Origin: Corynebacterium mastitidis DSM 44356
GTDB taxonomy: Bacteria; Actinomycetota; Actinomycetes; Mycobacteriales; Mycobacteriaceae
Reading direction: 5' to 3'
DNA: 64,000 nt
NCBI RefSeq assembly: GCF_000375365.1
Contig: NZ_AQXB01000007.1
Span: 62,001-126,000 of the forward strand
This document shows positions 35,066 through 44,146 of the stretch, piece by piece. Both the position numbers and the translations under genes were made by a program. The notes under the pieces are model-generated. The model was not told where the DNA came from and searched no databases. It saw only the letters and a list, made by a program, of their open reading frames with translations. Each line of letters begins with the position of its first letter. Position 1 is the first letter of the stretch.

Positions 35066-37202
35066 CTCCGGTGCGACGTGGCGCTCGATACGCCTGGGCG
35101 CCACCATCAGCCTGCGGTCCCGCTCCCTCGGGCGCGTGGCGGTCATCGCCGCCACCGCCGTGGCGGTGCTGTTCCTCTGCCTCGCCTCCGCGCTGCCGCA
35201 GATGATCTCAGATCGCGCCGAACGCGCCGAGGCCCGCCTGCCGCGCACCGAGTTTCTCGCGGAGGAGAGCGTACCCTACGCCCAGGTTTCCTCCCGACTC
35301 ACGCTCCCCGACGGAAAGGAGGCCACCACCTTCCTCGTGGCACCCGGAAACGCGCCCGTCACGGAGGTCCCACCGCCACCCGGCATCGAACAGCTCCCCG
35401 CACCCGGCACCTACGTGGCCTCGCCCGGATTACAAAAACTCCTGGATACCGGGGAGGCCACACTCCCCGGTACACCCGTAGGTACAGTGGGCGTGGAAGG
35501 TCTACGCTACCCCGACGAGCCGGTGGCGTGGGTAGGCGTGGAGCCGCAGGAAATCGACTTGCCGGGTAGCGCACAGGCTCTTCCCTTTATCGCTTCCGCC
35601 TCCAAGGCACACGGGTTCGGACACGCGCATCACTTACCGGCTTCGCAGTATCAGATTGCGGACCTCGACATGCAACCGGCAGTCAAAGCGCTACTTTTGG
35701 TCTGTGCCCTCCTCGCGGCGCTGCCTTGCCTCATCGCCGCCACCACCGCCAGTTCGCTCCTCGCGCGGCAACGGTACGTCTCTTTAACCACACTGGTTTC
35801 CTCCGGTATTTCTCGCCGCACCAGCAGGATCATCGCGGCCACGGAGACTCTGTATATCCAGGTAACCGGGTGGGTCAGCGGCATGCTCGGCGCCGTACTG
35901 CTCTCGCCCCTCCTGTGCCTCGCCATGCCCGCCGAGGCTCGGTGGTTCGCCCGGGAACTCACCGTATTCTCCTGGCCGGTGTTCTGCGTGGCTCTCGCCT
36001 CGATCTCGTGGTGCACGATGAGCGCCTACCGCCAGCGTACTGCACCGCGTACCTCCCGGAAACGCTCCATCACGGCATGGCCCATAGGCATATGCCTCAT
36101 CCTGGCAGCTTGGCTCCTGCGCGATCTGCTCGTGGACCTTCTCAGTGGTTCTCCACTCTACATAGGAATCGCCGGGCTGGCCCTGTGCGCCCTGAGCCTG
36201 CGCGGGACCATCTCCTTTCTCACCGCCGCAATAGCGCGCAGAATAGCCCGACGATCACCCGCAGCGCTCCTCGCGGGCACTCGTCTCAAATCCGAGCATG
36301 TCTCGGCCTCGCGCGGACCCGCCGCGGTGGGATTAGCGATCCTAGCGGCCGCCCTGACCACCGTCATCACTACTCAGCTGATCACCTATCTCACCGATCA
36401 AGCAGATCTTAATGGGCCCGGTTCCCTAGTAGCTACAGGTAAAGCAGAGAAAATTTTAGCCGAAATTCCCGGCGGTACCCCTATGCTAAGCCCCACGAAC
36501 GATAGCCCACTCATCGCCGATTGTGCCTCCCTGGCTGAGGCGAAGCAGGTAGAACTAAACTGCAATCCGGAGACCGTAGTGGATATAGGCAAAGTAGAAC
36601 AGCCAAGCATACTCCCCTACCCCACATGGCTTTTCTCCTTCGCCTCCACGCTCCTAGACCGGCCCGTCGCCCCACGCGAGGCCAACTTAATCTACTACCC
36701 GGACCTTTCCCCGGAACAGGCGCAAGAACTCCTGTACATAGACCCCCTGGCCTTCGTGGACTCCAAGCCGGTTCACGACGCCGCCCGGCTCTACGGACGC
36801 GGTCACGTCATCGAGCTGTACCGTATAGCGGGCTGGTGGACCGTCTTCGCCTGCACCGTGTTCACGATCGTCGCGGCGGCCACCACGGCGTCGGGGCGCA
36901 GACGGCTCACCGCCGCGCTGGGTGTGGTGGGTATCAACGCCTCGCTGCAACGGCGTGCATGGTTCCTCTACGCCCTGGTGCCCCTGGTGGTGGCCGCCGG
37001 GATCAGCGCGATCACGGCCACCATCACGGACATCGCCTTCATTAATGTGGTGGAGATCAGCGAGGTTTTGGATCCTGGGCAGGTCACCGAGCCCCTCACG
37101 ATCGCGGGCGCCGTGGCGCTGCTCTCCGGGGTGATCTACGCGCGCATCGCCGCCCGCGCGGCGCGCACCCGGGTGGACGTGGCCGATCTGCGCTCGGAAT
37201 AG
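35049..37202 (+). CDS. ABC transporter FtsX-like permease
   Basis: Starting at ATG 35049 (SD gaggaggga... just upstream, within the ATPase gene) the product is 717 residues with an N-terminal membrane segment (VAVIAATAVAVLFLCLASAL), an extracytoplasmic domain (about 55-215), then two clusters of membrane helices (about 220-470 and 600-705), with a second external domain around LNGPGSLVATGKAEKI. This is the eight-TM-plus layout of large FtsX/MacB-type permeases. Codon use from about 35600 to 36800 is richer in A/T than the start and end of the gene. It works with the preceding ATPase; the substrate is unknown. Confidence 0.85.
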   Translation: MRRPRNSGATWRSIRLGATISLRSRSLGRVAVIAATAVAVLFLCLASALPQMISDRAERAEARLPRTEFLAEESVPYAQVSSRLTLPDGKEATTFLVAPGNAPVTEVPPPPGIEQLPAPGTYVASPGLQKLLDTGEATLPGTPVGTVGVEGLRYPDEPVAWVGVEPQEIDLPGSAQALPFIASASKAHGFGHAHHLPASQYQIADLDMQPAVKALLLVCALLAALPCLIAATTASSLLARQRYVSLTTLVSSGISRRTSRIIAATETLYIQVTGWVSGMLGAVLLSPLLCLAMPAEARWFARELTVFSWPVFCVALASISWCTMSAYRQRTAPRTSRKRSITAWPIGICLILAAWLLRDLLVDLLSGSPLYIGIAGLALCALSLRGTISFLTAAIARRIARRSPAALLAGTRLKSEHVSASRGPAAVGLAILAAALTTVITTQLITYLTDQADLNGPGSLVATGKAEKILAEIPGGTPMLSPTNDSPLIADCASLAEAKQVELNCNPETVVDIGKVEQPSILPYPTWLFSFASTLLDRPVAPREANLIYYPDLSPEQAQELLYIDPLAFVDSKPVHDAARLYGRGHVIELYRIAGWWTVFACTVFTIVAAATTASGRRRLTAALGVVGINASLQRRAWFLYALVPLVVAAGISAITATITDIAFINVVEISEVLDPGQVTEPLTIAGAVALLSGVIYARIAARAARTRVDVADLRSE

Positions 37203-37221
37203 ACGGGATACAAGCACAACC

Positions 37222-37531
37222 TCACGTGGTCTCTTCATTCATCGCCCGCACGCGGGCGATGCTCTCCTCGATGCGAATCGAATCGCCTAGATGGCGCATT
37301 TCCGCTTTTACCACGTCCAGCAGCCGCTCTGGGACGGAATGTTTCCGCCGGGCGGCCACCCCACATACCCAGATCAAGCCCGTACCAGGTATCCCCGTAC
37401 GCCCCGTTGTGCACCAGTAGCAAGAATCCCCAGAGGTGTTGCAGAACCGCCAGCGCCACCGCATCATCGGCGTATAAGTCCGCGAGCCGCTCCCGTGTCC
37501 TCGGCTGATTCGGCAGGTTTCCGCTACCCAT
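37222..37531 (-). pseudogene. Small hypothetical protein, frameshifted in a G4 run
   Basis: The first part, [20 protein letters not shown] then DDAVALAVLQHLWGFLLLVH, is in the frame starting at 37531; the second, HSVPERLLDVVKAEMRHLGD then IRIEESIARVRAMNEETT, is in the frame ending at 37222. Removing one G from the G4 run (C4 at 37359-37362) joins them into about 102 residues, GLDLGMWVAARRKHSVPE. The ATG overlaps the stop of the multicopper oxidase gene, so the gene is probably its operon partner. No family is recognised. Confidence 0.5.
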
Positions 37532-39026
37532 GCCCCTCCCCCACCATCAGCGCCGCCCGCTCCCCCGGCCCGACGATCACAAACTGCCCCATCATGCCGG
37601 AGTCCTCGTGCAGGAGCATGTGGCAGTGATACATGTAGGCCCAGTGGGGATCGGGATAGTAGCCAAACTCCACCGCCAGGCGCGCCGTGGCTCCGGGCGG
37701 CAGGGCCACGGTGTCCTTCCACCCGGAGGTGAATACCTCCGACTCCGTGCCGTCGAGGGAGAGCACCCTAAAGGCGGCGTCGTGGATGTGGAAGTTGTGT
37801 ATCCAGTCCGCGTTCTCGTTGGTCACCGTCCAGATCTCCGGGCCCTGGCGGTCGATGGTCGCGTCCACGCGGCCCATGTCCATGGATTGCCCGTTGATCT
37901 GGAAGGTGTTGAGCACGAACTCGCGCTCTATCGCCCCGGCTACCGCCACGTCGCGGGCGGCGTCGGGATTGAGGGTTCGCGGCAGCTCCGGGGAGGCGGC
38001 GAGGTTCTCCGCCGCCCGGATCTCCAGCAGGTCGAAGGAATCCTGGAGGCCAAAGTCCAGGCTGTATTCGTCCTGGGGCACGCCGAGGTTGTCGGGGAAG
38101 GGCCTCGAGACCAACCTCACCGTCTCCCCCGGCTTGAGGCTCACCACGATCTCGGCGCGCTCGCCGGGGCTGATCGGCAGGTCGGTGGCCTCGATGGGCT
38201 CGGGCAGGAGTCCGGAGTCGGTGGCCACCACGTGGAAGGGGCGCTCGTCGGAGAAGCCCAGGCGGTAAAAGCGCATGGTGGCGGCGTTGAGCAGCCGCAG
38301 GCGCAGCGCGGAGGCGGTGGCGTCGAAGTAGGCGTGGGTGATGCCGTTGACGGTGGGGGTATCGCCCTTGAGCCCCAGGTCGGGGTCGGATTCCTCGTCG
38401 AGGCGGCCGTCCTCGTGGAACTTCTGGTCCATGATCGCCACGGGGATGTCGTCCACCCCGTACTCGGAGGGCAGCGGCAGGGCGCGGGATGCCTCGTCCT
38501 CGACGAGGATCATCCCGGCCAGCCCCCGGTAGGCGTGCAGGGCGGTGCGCTCGTGGGGGTGCGGGTGGTACCACAGCGTGGCGGCGGGCTGGTCCACCGT
38601 CCAGCGCGGCCGCCACTGCTGCCCCGGCGCGATGGGCTGGTGCGGGCCGCCGTCGGCGCTGGCGGGCAGCTTCATGCCATGCCAGTGGATGGTGGTGGTC
38701 TCGTCGAGCCGGTTGATCACCTCCATCTGCACGTCCTCGCCGCGGTGCAGCCGCAGCGTGGGGCCGAGGTGCGCGCCGTTGAAGCCCCAGGCGGGGGTGG
38801 TGGCGTCGGGGAGGATCTGCGCGTCCACGGCCGTGGCGTCCAGGCGGAAGGTGCGGGCGGCGTCGATAAGCTCCCCCTCGGCCAGCGGGGGGATGGGCAG
38901 GGGGCGGGCCTGGCCGGAGTAGCCGCGCGGGGTGGGTTGCCCGGCGGAGCAGGCGGGCAGCAGCGGGGCCGCCGCCAGGGCGAGCGCGCCCAGGCCCGCA
39001 CCGCGCAGAAACGTTCTTCTCTCCAC
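37524..39026 (-). CDS. Multicopper oxidase (CueO/FtsP-type), Tat-exported lipoprotein
   Basis: The 500-residue protein starts at GTG 39026 with an SD (gaggagg). It has a twin-arginine signal ([20 protein letters not shown]) ending in a lipobox (LLPAC), so it is folded inside and anchored outside. Copper ligands are in [10 protein letters not shown] (about 112), [11 protein letters not shown] (about 152), [12 protein letters not shown] (about 410) and the type-1 region [16 protein letters not shown] (about 465-480). The family oxidises Cu(I), Fe(II) or phenolics with O2, and often protects from copper. No copper exporter or regulator is adjacent. Confidence 0.9.
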   Translation of the reverse strand: MERRTFLRGAGLGALALAAAPLLPACSAGQPTPRGYSGQARPLPIPPLAEGELIDAARTFRLDATAVDAQILPDATTPAWGFNGAHLGPTLRLHRGEDVQMEVINRLDETTTIHWHGMKLPASADGGPHQPIAPGQQWRPRWTVDQPAATLWYHPHPHERTALHAYRGLAGMILVEDEASRALPLPSEYGVDDIPVAIMDQKFHEDGRLDEESDPDLGLKGDTPTVNGITHAYFDATASALRLRLLNAATMRFYRLGFSDERPFHVVATDSGLLPEPIEATDLPISPGERAEIVVSLKPGETVRLVSRPFPDNLGVPQDEYSLDFGLQDSFDLLEIRAAENLAASPELPRTLNPDAARDVAVAGAIEREFVLNTFQINGQSMDMGRVDATIDRQGPEIWTVTNENADWIHNFHIHDAAFRVLSLDGTESEVFTSGWKDTVALPPGATARLAVEFGYYPDPHWAYMYHCHMLLHEDSGMMGQFVIVGPGERAALMVGEGHG

Positions 39027-39147
39027 CGCCGCCTCCTCGATCGTGTGCGGTTCTTGCCACCACCCAGGCTACCCCCGGCGCCCACCCGAAGGGTTATGCT
39101 GTGCTGGTTACCGCGTTTCCGCAAACCCCGTCGGAGGTACCCTTTCC

Positions 39148-40632
39148 GTGTCCGTTGCAACCACCGCTGACTGCGCCGTCATCGTCCTGGCCGCGGGCGC
39201 CGGCACCCGCATGAAGTCGGCCACCCAAAAGACCCTGCACGCCATCGGCGGCCGCAGCCTGCTCTCCCACAGCCTGCACGCCGCCGCGGCCATCGAGCCG
39301 GAGCACCTGGTGGCCGTGGTGGGCCACCAGCGCGAGCAGGTCAACCCCGCCGCCGAGGCCATCGCCCAGGAGCTGGGCCGCCCCGTAGTGCAGGCGGTGC
39401 AGGAGGAGCAGAAGGGCACCGGGCACGCCGTGCAGTGCGCCCTGAACGCCATCCCGGACTTTAAGGGCACGGTGATCGTCACCAACGGCGACGTCCCGTT
39501 GCTGCTCCCGGAGACGCTGAGCAAGCTCCGGGAGGCGCACACCGAGTCCCCCACCGCCGTGACGGTGCTGACCCTCGAGCTGGAGGACCCCACCGGCTAC
39601 GGGCGCATCGTGCGCAACGAGGAGGGGCAGGTGACCAGCATCGTGGAGCAGAAGGACGCCTCGGATGCCGAGCGCGCCATCCGCGAGGTCAACTCCGGGG
39701 TGTTTGCCTTCGACGCCGACGTGCTGCGCTACGGGCTGGCCCACCTGGACTCCGATAACGCCCAGGGCGAGCTGTACCTCACGGACGTCCTGGGGATCGC
39801 CCGCGAGGAGGGCCACACCGTGCGCGCCCACCTGGCCGACGACCCCCGCGAGCTGGCGGGCGTGAACGACCGCGTGCAGCTCGCGGCCGCGGGCCAGGAG
39901 CTTAACCGCCGCACCGTGGAGGCCGCCATGCGCGGCGGGGTGACCGTCACCGACCCCGCCAGCACCCGCATCGACGTCACGGTCACCCTGGGGCGCGACG
40001 TGACCATCGAGCCGGGTACCCAGCTGCGCGGCGCCACGAGCGTGGCCGACGGCGCCGTGGTGGGCCCGGATACCACCCTGGTGGATGTGACCGTGGGCGA
40101 GGGCGCCTCCGTGGTGCGCGCCCACGCGCTATCCTCGGTCATCGGGCCGCGCTCCTCGGTGGGGCCCTTTACCTACCTGCGGCCCGGCACCGAGCTGGGC
40201 GAGGGCGGCAAGCTCGGGGGCTTCGTGGAAACGAAGAACGCCACCATCGGGCGCGGCTCCAAGGTGCCGCACCTGACCTACGTGGGCGACGCCACCATCG
40301 GGGAGGAGTCCAACATCGGGGCGTCAAGCGTGTTTGTGAACTACGACGGCGTGAACAAGCACCACACGGTGGTGGGCGATCACGTGCGCACCGGCTCGGA
40401 CACCATGTTCATCGCCCCGGTGACCGTGGGTGATGGCGTGTACTCCGGGGCGGGTACAGTAATTAAGGAAGATGTCCCTGCGGGGGCGCTGGTGGTCTCC
40501 GGCGGGCGCCAGCGCAACATCGAGGGATGGGTGGAACGCAAGCGCCCGGGGTCCCCGGCCGCCCGGGCCGCCCAGCGGGCGCGCGCCGCGCGGCCCGCCT
40601 CCGACCAGTCCGGCGCCGACCAGGAAGGCTAA
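39148..40632 (+). CDS. glmU: Bifunctional N-acetylglucosamine-1-P uridyltransferase / glucosamine-1-P acetyltransferase
   Basis: GlmU makes UDP-GlcNAc for peptidoglycan and arabinogalactan linkage. From GTG 39148 (SD ggagg) the 494-residue protein has the N-terminal nucleotidyltransferase motif [13 protein letters not shown] (about 12-24), [12 protein letters not shown] (about 90), [12 protein letters not shown] (about 112), then the left-handed beta-helix acetyltransferase domain from about 255, with [27 protein letters not shown] and [16 protein letters not shown]. The C-terminal Ala/Arg-rich tail (about 465-494) is usual in actinobacteria. It forms an operon with prs. Confidence 0.97.
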   Translation: MSVATTADCAVIVLAAGAGTRMKSATQKTLHAIGGRSLLSHSLHAAAAIEPEHLVAVVGHQREQVNPAAEAIAQELGRPVVQAVQEEQKGTGHAVQCALNAIPDFKGTVIVTNGDVPLLLPETLSKLREAHTESPTAVTVLTLELEDPTGYGRIVRNEEGQVTSIVEQKDASDAERAIREVNSGVFAFDADVLRYGLAHLDSDNAQGELYLTDVLGIAREEGHTVRAHLADDPRELAGVNDRVQLAAAGQELNRRTVEAAMRGGVTVTDPASTRIDVTVTLGRDVTIEPGTQLRGATSVADGAVVGPDTTLVDVTVGEGASVVRAHALSSVIGPRSSVGPFTYLRPGTELGEGGKLGGFVETKNATIGRGSKVPHLTYVGDATIGEESNIGASSVFVNYDGVNKHHTVVGDHVRTGSDTMFIAPVTVGDGVYSGAGTVIKEDVPAGALVVSGGRQRNIEGWVERKRPGSPAARAAQRARAARPASDQSGADQEG

Positions 40633-40642
40633 CGCAGATCCC

Positions 40643-41620
40643 ATGACTGCTCACTGGAAGCAAACCCACAAGAACATGATGCTGTTTTCCGGGCGTGCCC
40701 ACCCGGAACTCGGTGAGGAGGTGGCCAAGGCGCTCGGCATCGAGCTAACGCCCACCACCGCCAGGGACTTCGCCAACGGCGAGATCTTCGTGCGCTTTGA
40801 GGAGTCCGTGCGCGGCTCCGATTGTTACGTGCTGCAATCCCACACCCAGCCGCTGAACAAGTGGCTCATGGAGCAGCTCATCATGATCGACGCCCTCAAG
40901 CGCGGCTCCGCCCGCACCATCACGGCGATCCTCCCCTTCTACCCCTACGCCCGCCAGGACAAGAAGCACCGGGGCCGCGAGCCGATCTCCGCCCGCCTGG
41001 TGGCCGACCTGCTGCGCACCGCCGGGGCGGACCGCATCGTCTCCGTGGACCTGCACACCGATCAGATCCAGGGCTTCTTCGACGGCCCCGTGGACCACAT
41101 GCACGCCATGCCGATCCTCACGGACTACATCTCCTCCAAGTACTCCCTGGACGATCTCTGCGTGGTCTCCCCGGACGCCGGGCGCGTGAAGACCGCCGAG
41201 AAGTGGGCCAACACGCTGGGCGACGCCCCCATGGCCTTCGTGCACAAGACCCGCAGCCTGGACGTGGCCAACCAGGTGGTGGCCAACCGCGTGGTGGGCG
41301 ACGTGGAGGGCAAGGACTGCATCCTCATCGACGACATGATCGATACCGGCGGCACCATCTCCGGGGCCGTGGGCATCCTCAAGGAGGCCGGGGCGCGCTC
41401 CGTGGTGATCGCCTGCACGCACGGCGTGTTCTCCGATCCCGCCCGCGAGCGCCTCTCCCAGTGCGGCGCGGAGGAGGTCATCACCACCGACACCCTGCCG
41501 CAGTCCACCGAGGGCTGGTCCAACCTCACCGTGCTCTCGATCGCCCCGCTGCTGGCGCAGACCATCAACGAGATCTTCGAGAACGGCTCCGTGACGCACC
41601 TCTTCGAGGGCCAGGCGTAG
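40643..41620 (+). CDS. prs: Ribose-phosphate pyrophosphokinase
   Basis: Prs makes PRPP from ribose 5-phosphate and ATP, feeding nucleotide, His and Trp synthesis and, in corynebacteria, arabinan synthesis. The 325-residue product has SDCYVLQSHTQPLNKWLMEQ (about 54-73), FPYARQDKK-type FYPYARQDKKHRGREPI (about 95-111), SVDLHTDQIQGFFDGPVDH (about 133-151) and the PRPP loop CILIDDMIDTGGTI (about 227-240). It starts 10 bp after glmU and is followed by a strong terminator. Confidence 0.97.
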   Translation: MTAHWKQTHKNMMLFSGRAHPELGEEVAKALGIELTPTTARDFANGEIFVRFEESVRGSDCYVLQSHTQPLNKWLMEQLIMIDALKRGSARTITAILPFYPYARQDKKHRGREPISARLVADLLRTAGADRIVSVDLHTDQIQGFFDGPVDHMHAMPILTDYISSKYSLDDLCVVSPDAGRVKTAEKWANTLGDAPMAFVHKTRSLDVANQVVANRVVGDVEGKDCILIDDMIDTGGTISGAVGILKEAGARSVVIACTHGVFSDPARERLSQCGAEEVITTDTLPQSTEGWSNLTVLSIAPLLAQTINEIFENGSVTHLFEGQA

Positions 41621-41641
41621 CCGGGCGCCACGCAAAGGTAA

Positions 41642-41672
41642 GGGGGCCGCGCTGTTCGCGCGGCCCCCTTTT
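41642..41672 (+). terminator. Rho-independent terminator of glmU-prs
   Basis: Perfect 11-bp stem gggggccgcgc / gcgcggccccc with loop tgttc, then tttt. Confidence 0.92.
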
Positions 41673-41749
41673 CGTGTTGCGCTCCCGCTCCCCCTGTGTT
41701 GCGCTCCCCCGCCTGTAGTCCGGCCCCGCCGTGGATGTTGGACCGCCCG

Positions 41750-42586
41750 CTACGCGCGGGGCAGCTCCCCGCCGTTGGCCTGGCGGCACAGGTGCGCGGC
41801 GATCAACAGGGAGGCCGGGAGGATAATCAGGGCGCCCAGCAGCAGGGTCAGAACGATCCCCAGCATGCCAAGGATCGATCCCACCACGTACAGCAGGATC
41901 AGGCGGATGGCGTTGTGCCACACCGCCGTGCTGCCCTCCACCACGGCGTGGCCAAAGCCGTAGCCGTCGGCCGCGTACCAGGCCCACGCCAGCGTGAACA
42001 GGTGCGTGAGCATGGTCAAGAAGAACGCCAGCAGCCCGCCCACGACCGCCCCGAGGTGGTACCAGAAGCTTGTGTCATTACCCACCCCCTCGAAGCGCGG
42101 CGGCATGGCCGCGCTGACCAGGTAGTCCACCGCCCACCAGAACACCGCCGCGGCCAGGGAGATGAGGACCACCCGCCAGTAGTGGGTATCGCGGAAGAAG
42201 TCCCGGTACCCGATCCGGGGGCGGCTCACCTGGGCCAGCGCGCCGGAGTACAGCGGCGGCGTGAGCAGCAGCGGGATGAGCGCGATCTCCGGGCCAAACC
42301 CCCATTCCAGGCCCCAGCCCTCGGGGGTCAGCCCCTCCAGGTCCACCCCCAGGGCGTGCTCAACGCCCACCAGGGTCAGGCCCAGCAGCGCCAGCGCCGC
42401 GAACACGGATACCGCCAGCAGCAGCGTGCCCAGGATCCAGACGCCCGGGTTGCGCCACAGGGTGAAAAAGGCCCAGCGCACCGCCTCCATCACGTCGAGC
42501 TTTGTCCGCCCCCGCGAACTCCCCCGCCCCACGGTGGGGTGCTCCTCGCTCCACGCCGCGTTCTTCTCCCCTTGCGTGCCATCCAT
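41750..42586 (-). CDS. Multi-pass membrane protein of unknown function
   Basis: The start is ATG 42586 or 42592. The product of about 278 residues has a hydrophilic N-terminus, then about six membrane helices (GVWILGTLLLAVSVFAALAL, IALIPLLLTPPLYSGALA, VVLISLAAAVFWWAVDYLV, AVVGGLLAFFLTMLTHLFTL and two C-terminal ones, AIRLILLYVVGSILGMLG and TLLLGALIILPASLLIA). The layout recalls YciC/DUF975-type integral membrane proteins, but I do not recognise a specific family. It is convergent with prs and divergent from rplY. Confidence 0.75.
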   Translation of the reverse strand: MDGTQGEKNAAWSEEHPTVGRGSSRGRTKLDVMEAVRWAFFTLWRNPGVWILGTLLLAVSVFAALALLGLTLVGVEHALGVDLEGLTPEGWGLEWGFGPEIALIPLLLTPPLYSGALAQVSRPRIGYRDFFRDTHYWRVVLISLAAAVFWWAVDYLVSAAMPPRFEGVGNDTSFWYHLGAVVGGLLAFFLTMLTHLFTLAWAWYAADGYGFGHAVVEGSTAVWHNAIRLILLYVVGSILGMLGIVLTLLLGALIILPASLLIAAHLCRQANGGELPRA

Positions 42587-42687
42587 GCTCACCGTGCGCT
42601 CGTCCCCATATTTTATTTAACGAAAATCGAATAATTCCCCCACACGCTAACACCGCTGCTCACACCCCACAACAGATGCCCTCGGCC

Positions 42688-42717
42688 TTGCCTCACACCG
42701 GCGCGCGGTGCTAAAAT
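42688..42717 (+). promoter_or_regulatory. rplY: Putative rplY promoter
   Basis: TTGCCT (42688-42693), 18-bp spacer and TAAAAT (42712-42717). Transcription from about 42724 would give a long leader of about 160 nt. Confidence 0.5.
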
Positions 42718-42724
42718 CGTTCAG

Positions 42725-42885
42725 TCTCGGCGAGGGCCCCAATCGGGGCCGTTATCGACGCGATCGTGAGTAACTCTTGGAGCACGGATTTTCCCTGCGG
42801 AGACTCGGCGAGCACGCGAGCCGGCCGCAGGTTTTTTGTTGCGGCCCGCTCCCTTTCACTGACACAACGATGATGGGAGAGTCTC
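42725..42885 (+). promoter_or_regulatory. rplY: Structured rplY leader with a terminator-like attenuator
   Basis: The leader contains a GGCCCC-aatc-GGGGCC hairpin (42735-42750) and a CCTGCGG/CCGCAGG stem (42794-42800 with 42825-42831) followed at once by six T (42832-42837), that is, an intrinsic terminator before the gene. The sequence ctcggcgag occurs twice (about 42726 and 42804), so alternative pairing is possible. This layout suggests attenuation, perhaps autogenous control by L25 or a ligand-sensing RNA. It matches no riboswitch class I can name. Confidence 0.5.
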
Positions 42886-43533
42886 ATGGCTGCTAAGTAC
42901 CCCACTCTTGAGGCCAAGAACCGTACCGAGTTTGGCAAGGGCGCCGCCCGCCGCCTGCGCCGCGACTGGCAGATCCCCGGCGTGATCTACGGCCCGGAGC
43001 TGGACGGCGTGGTCCACTTCTCCGCACCGCTGCTGGACATGCAGGCCCTGGTGCGCAACAACGGCGTGAACGCCATCGTGGAGATGGACATCGAGGGCGA
43101 GAAGTACCTCACCATGGTGAAGAACGTGGACCAGAACGTGCTCACCCTGGACATCGACCACATCGACCTGCTGGCCATTAAGCGCGGCGAGAAGGTCGAG
43201 GTGGAGGTTCCCGTGGTGCTCGAGGGCGAGCCCGCCGCTGGCACCATGTCCATCCAGGACGCCGACGTGCTCCTGGTCGAGGCCGACGTGCTCAACATCC
43301 CCGAGGAGATCACCGTCTCCATCGAGGGCCTCGAGGTGGACACCAAGATCACCGCCGGCGAGCTTGACCTGCCGGGCGACGTCACCCTGATCGCGGAGGA
43401 GGAGACCGTGATCGTCTCCATCACCTACCCCGAGGTGGACGAGGAGCTGGAGGAGGCCGCCGAGGCCGCCGAGGAGGGCGGCGCCGAGGCCGGTGCCGAG
43501 TCCGAGGAAAGCACCGAGGAGGACGCGGAGTAA
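42886..43533 (+). CDS. rplY: 50S ribosomal protein L25 (general stress protein Ctc type)
   Basis: The 215-residue protein has an N-terminal L25 domain that binds 5S rRNA (LEAKNRTEFGKGAARRLRRD at 6-25, IPGVIYGPEL, FSAPLLDMQALV), a C-terminal TL5/CTC beta domain (VPVVLEGEPAAGTM, IPEEITVSIEGLEV, about 105-185) and a long acidic Glu/Ala tail. This is the long form usual in actinobacteria. SD gggag is 5 bp before the ATG. It follows a structured leader and precedes pth. Confidence 0.96.
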   Translation: MAAKYPTLEAKNRTEFGKGAARRLRRDWQIPGVIYGPELDGVVHFSAPLLDMQALVRNNGVNAIVEMDIEGEKYLTMVKNVDQNVLTLDIDHIDLLAIKRGEKVEVEVPVVLEGEPAAGTMSIQDADVLLVEADVLNIPEEITVSIEGLEVDTKITAGELDLPGDVTLIAEEETVIVSITYPEVDEELEEAAEAAEEGGAEAGAESEESTEEDAE

Positions 43534-43549
43534 TCCGCCTCCCCCACCC

Positions 43550-43588
43550 AACGCCCCGACGGGATACCCGCCGGGGCGTTGTTCTTAT
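43550..43588 (+). terminator. Terminator after rplY
   Basis: Stem aacgccccg / cggggcgtt (43550-43558 and 43572-43580) followed by gttcttattct. Confidence 0.85.
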
Positions 43589-43603
43589 TCTGCGTTACCC
43601 TGT

Positions 43604-44140
43604 ATGTTCATGAGCACCCCTCCCTTCCTCGTCGTGGGCCTGGGCAACCCCGGCGCGCGCTACGCCCCCACCCGCCACAACCTCGGCGTCATGGTCCTCG
43701 AGGAGGTGCTTGCCCGCCACCCCGGCTCCCGGCTTGGCGTGCACCGCAAGACCAACACGGACGCGTGCTCCGTGGGCGGGCTCATCCTGGCCCGCCCACG
43801 CTCCTTCATGAACCTCTCCGGCGGGCCGGTCCGGGCCCTCGCGGACTTCTACAAGGTGCCGCCGCCCCGGATCGTGGTGATCCACGACGAGCTGGACCTG
43901 GACTTTGGCCGAATCAAGGCCCGCCCCGGCGGCGGGGATCACGGGCACAACGGGCTGCGCTCCATCACCAAGGCCCTGGGCACCAAGGACTACGCGCGCC
44001 TAAGCTGCGGGATCGGCCGCCCGCCGGGGCGCATGGACCCGGCGGCCTTCGTGCTCAAGCCGTTCTCCCGGACGGAACAAGAGCACCTGCCGATCCTATG
44101 CGCCGACGCCGCCGACGAGCTGGAAAGGCTGCTAGCCTAG
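43604..44140 (+). CDS. pth: Peptidyl-tRNA hydrolase, copy 1
   Basis: Pth frees tRNA from peptidyl-tRNA dropped by ribosomes. The product of about 178 residues (ATG 43604, or 43610) has VVGLGNPGARYAPTRHNLGV (about 10-29) with the catalytic His, RPRSFMNLSGGPV (about 65-77), VIHDELDLDFGRIKARPGGG (about 92-111) and DHGHNGLRSI. No SD is seen and a TACCCT box lies about 8 bp upstream, so a leaderless mRNA is possible. It is one of two pth genes in the window; the other is at 47910. Confidence 0.93.
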   Translation: MFMSTPPFLVVGLGNPGARYAPTRHNLGVMVLEEVLARHPGSRLGVHRKTNTDACSVGGLILARPRSFMNLSGGPVRALADFYKVPPPRIVVIHDELDLDFGRIKARPGGGDHGHNGLRSITKALGTKDYARLSCGIGRPPGRMDPAAFVLKPFSRTEQEHLPILCADAADELERLLA

Positions 44141-44146
44141 GGGCCT

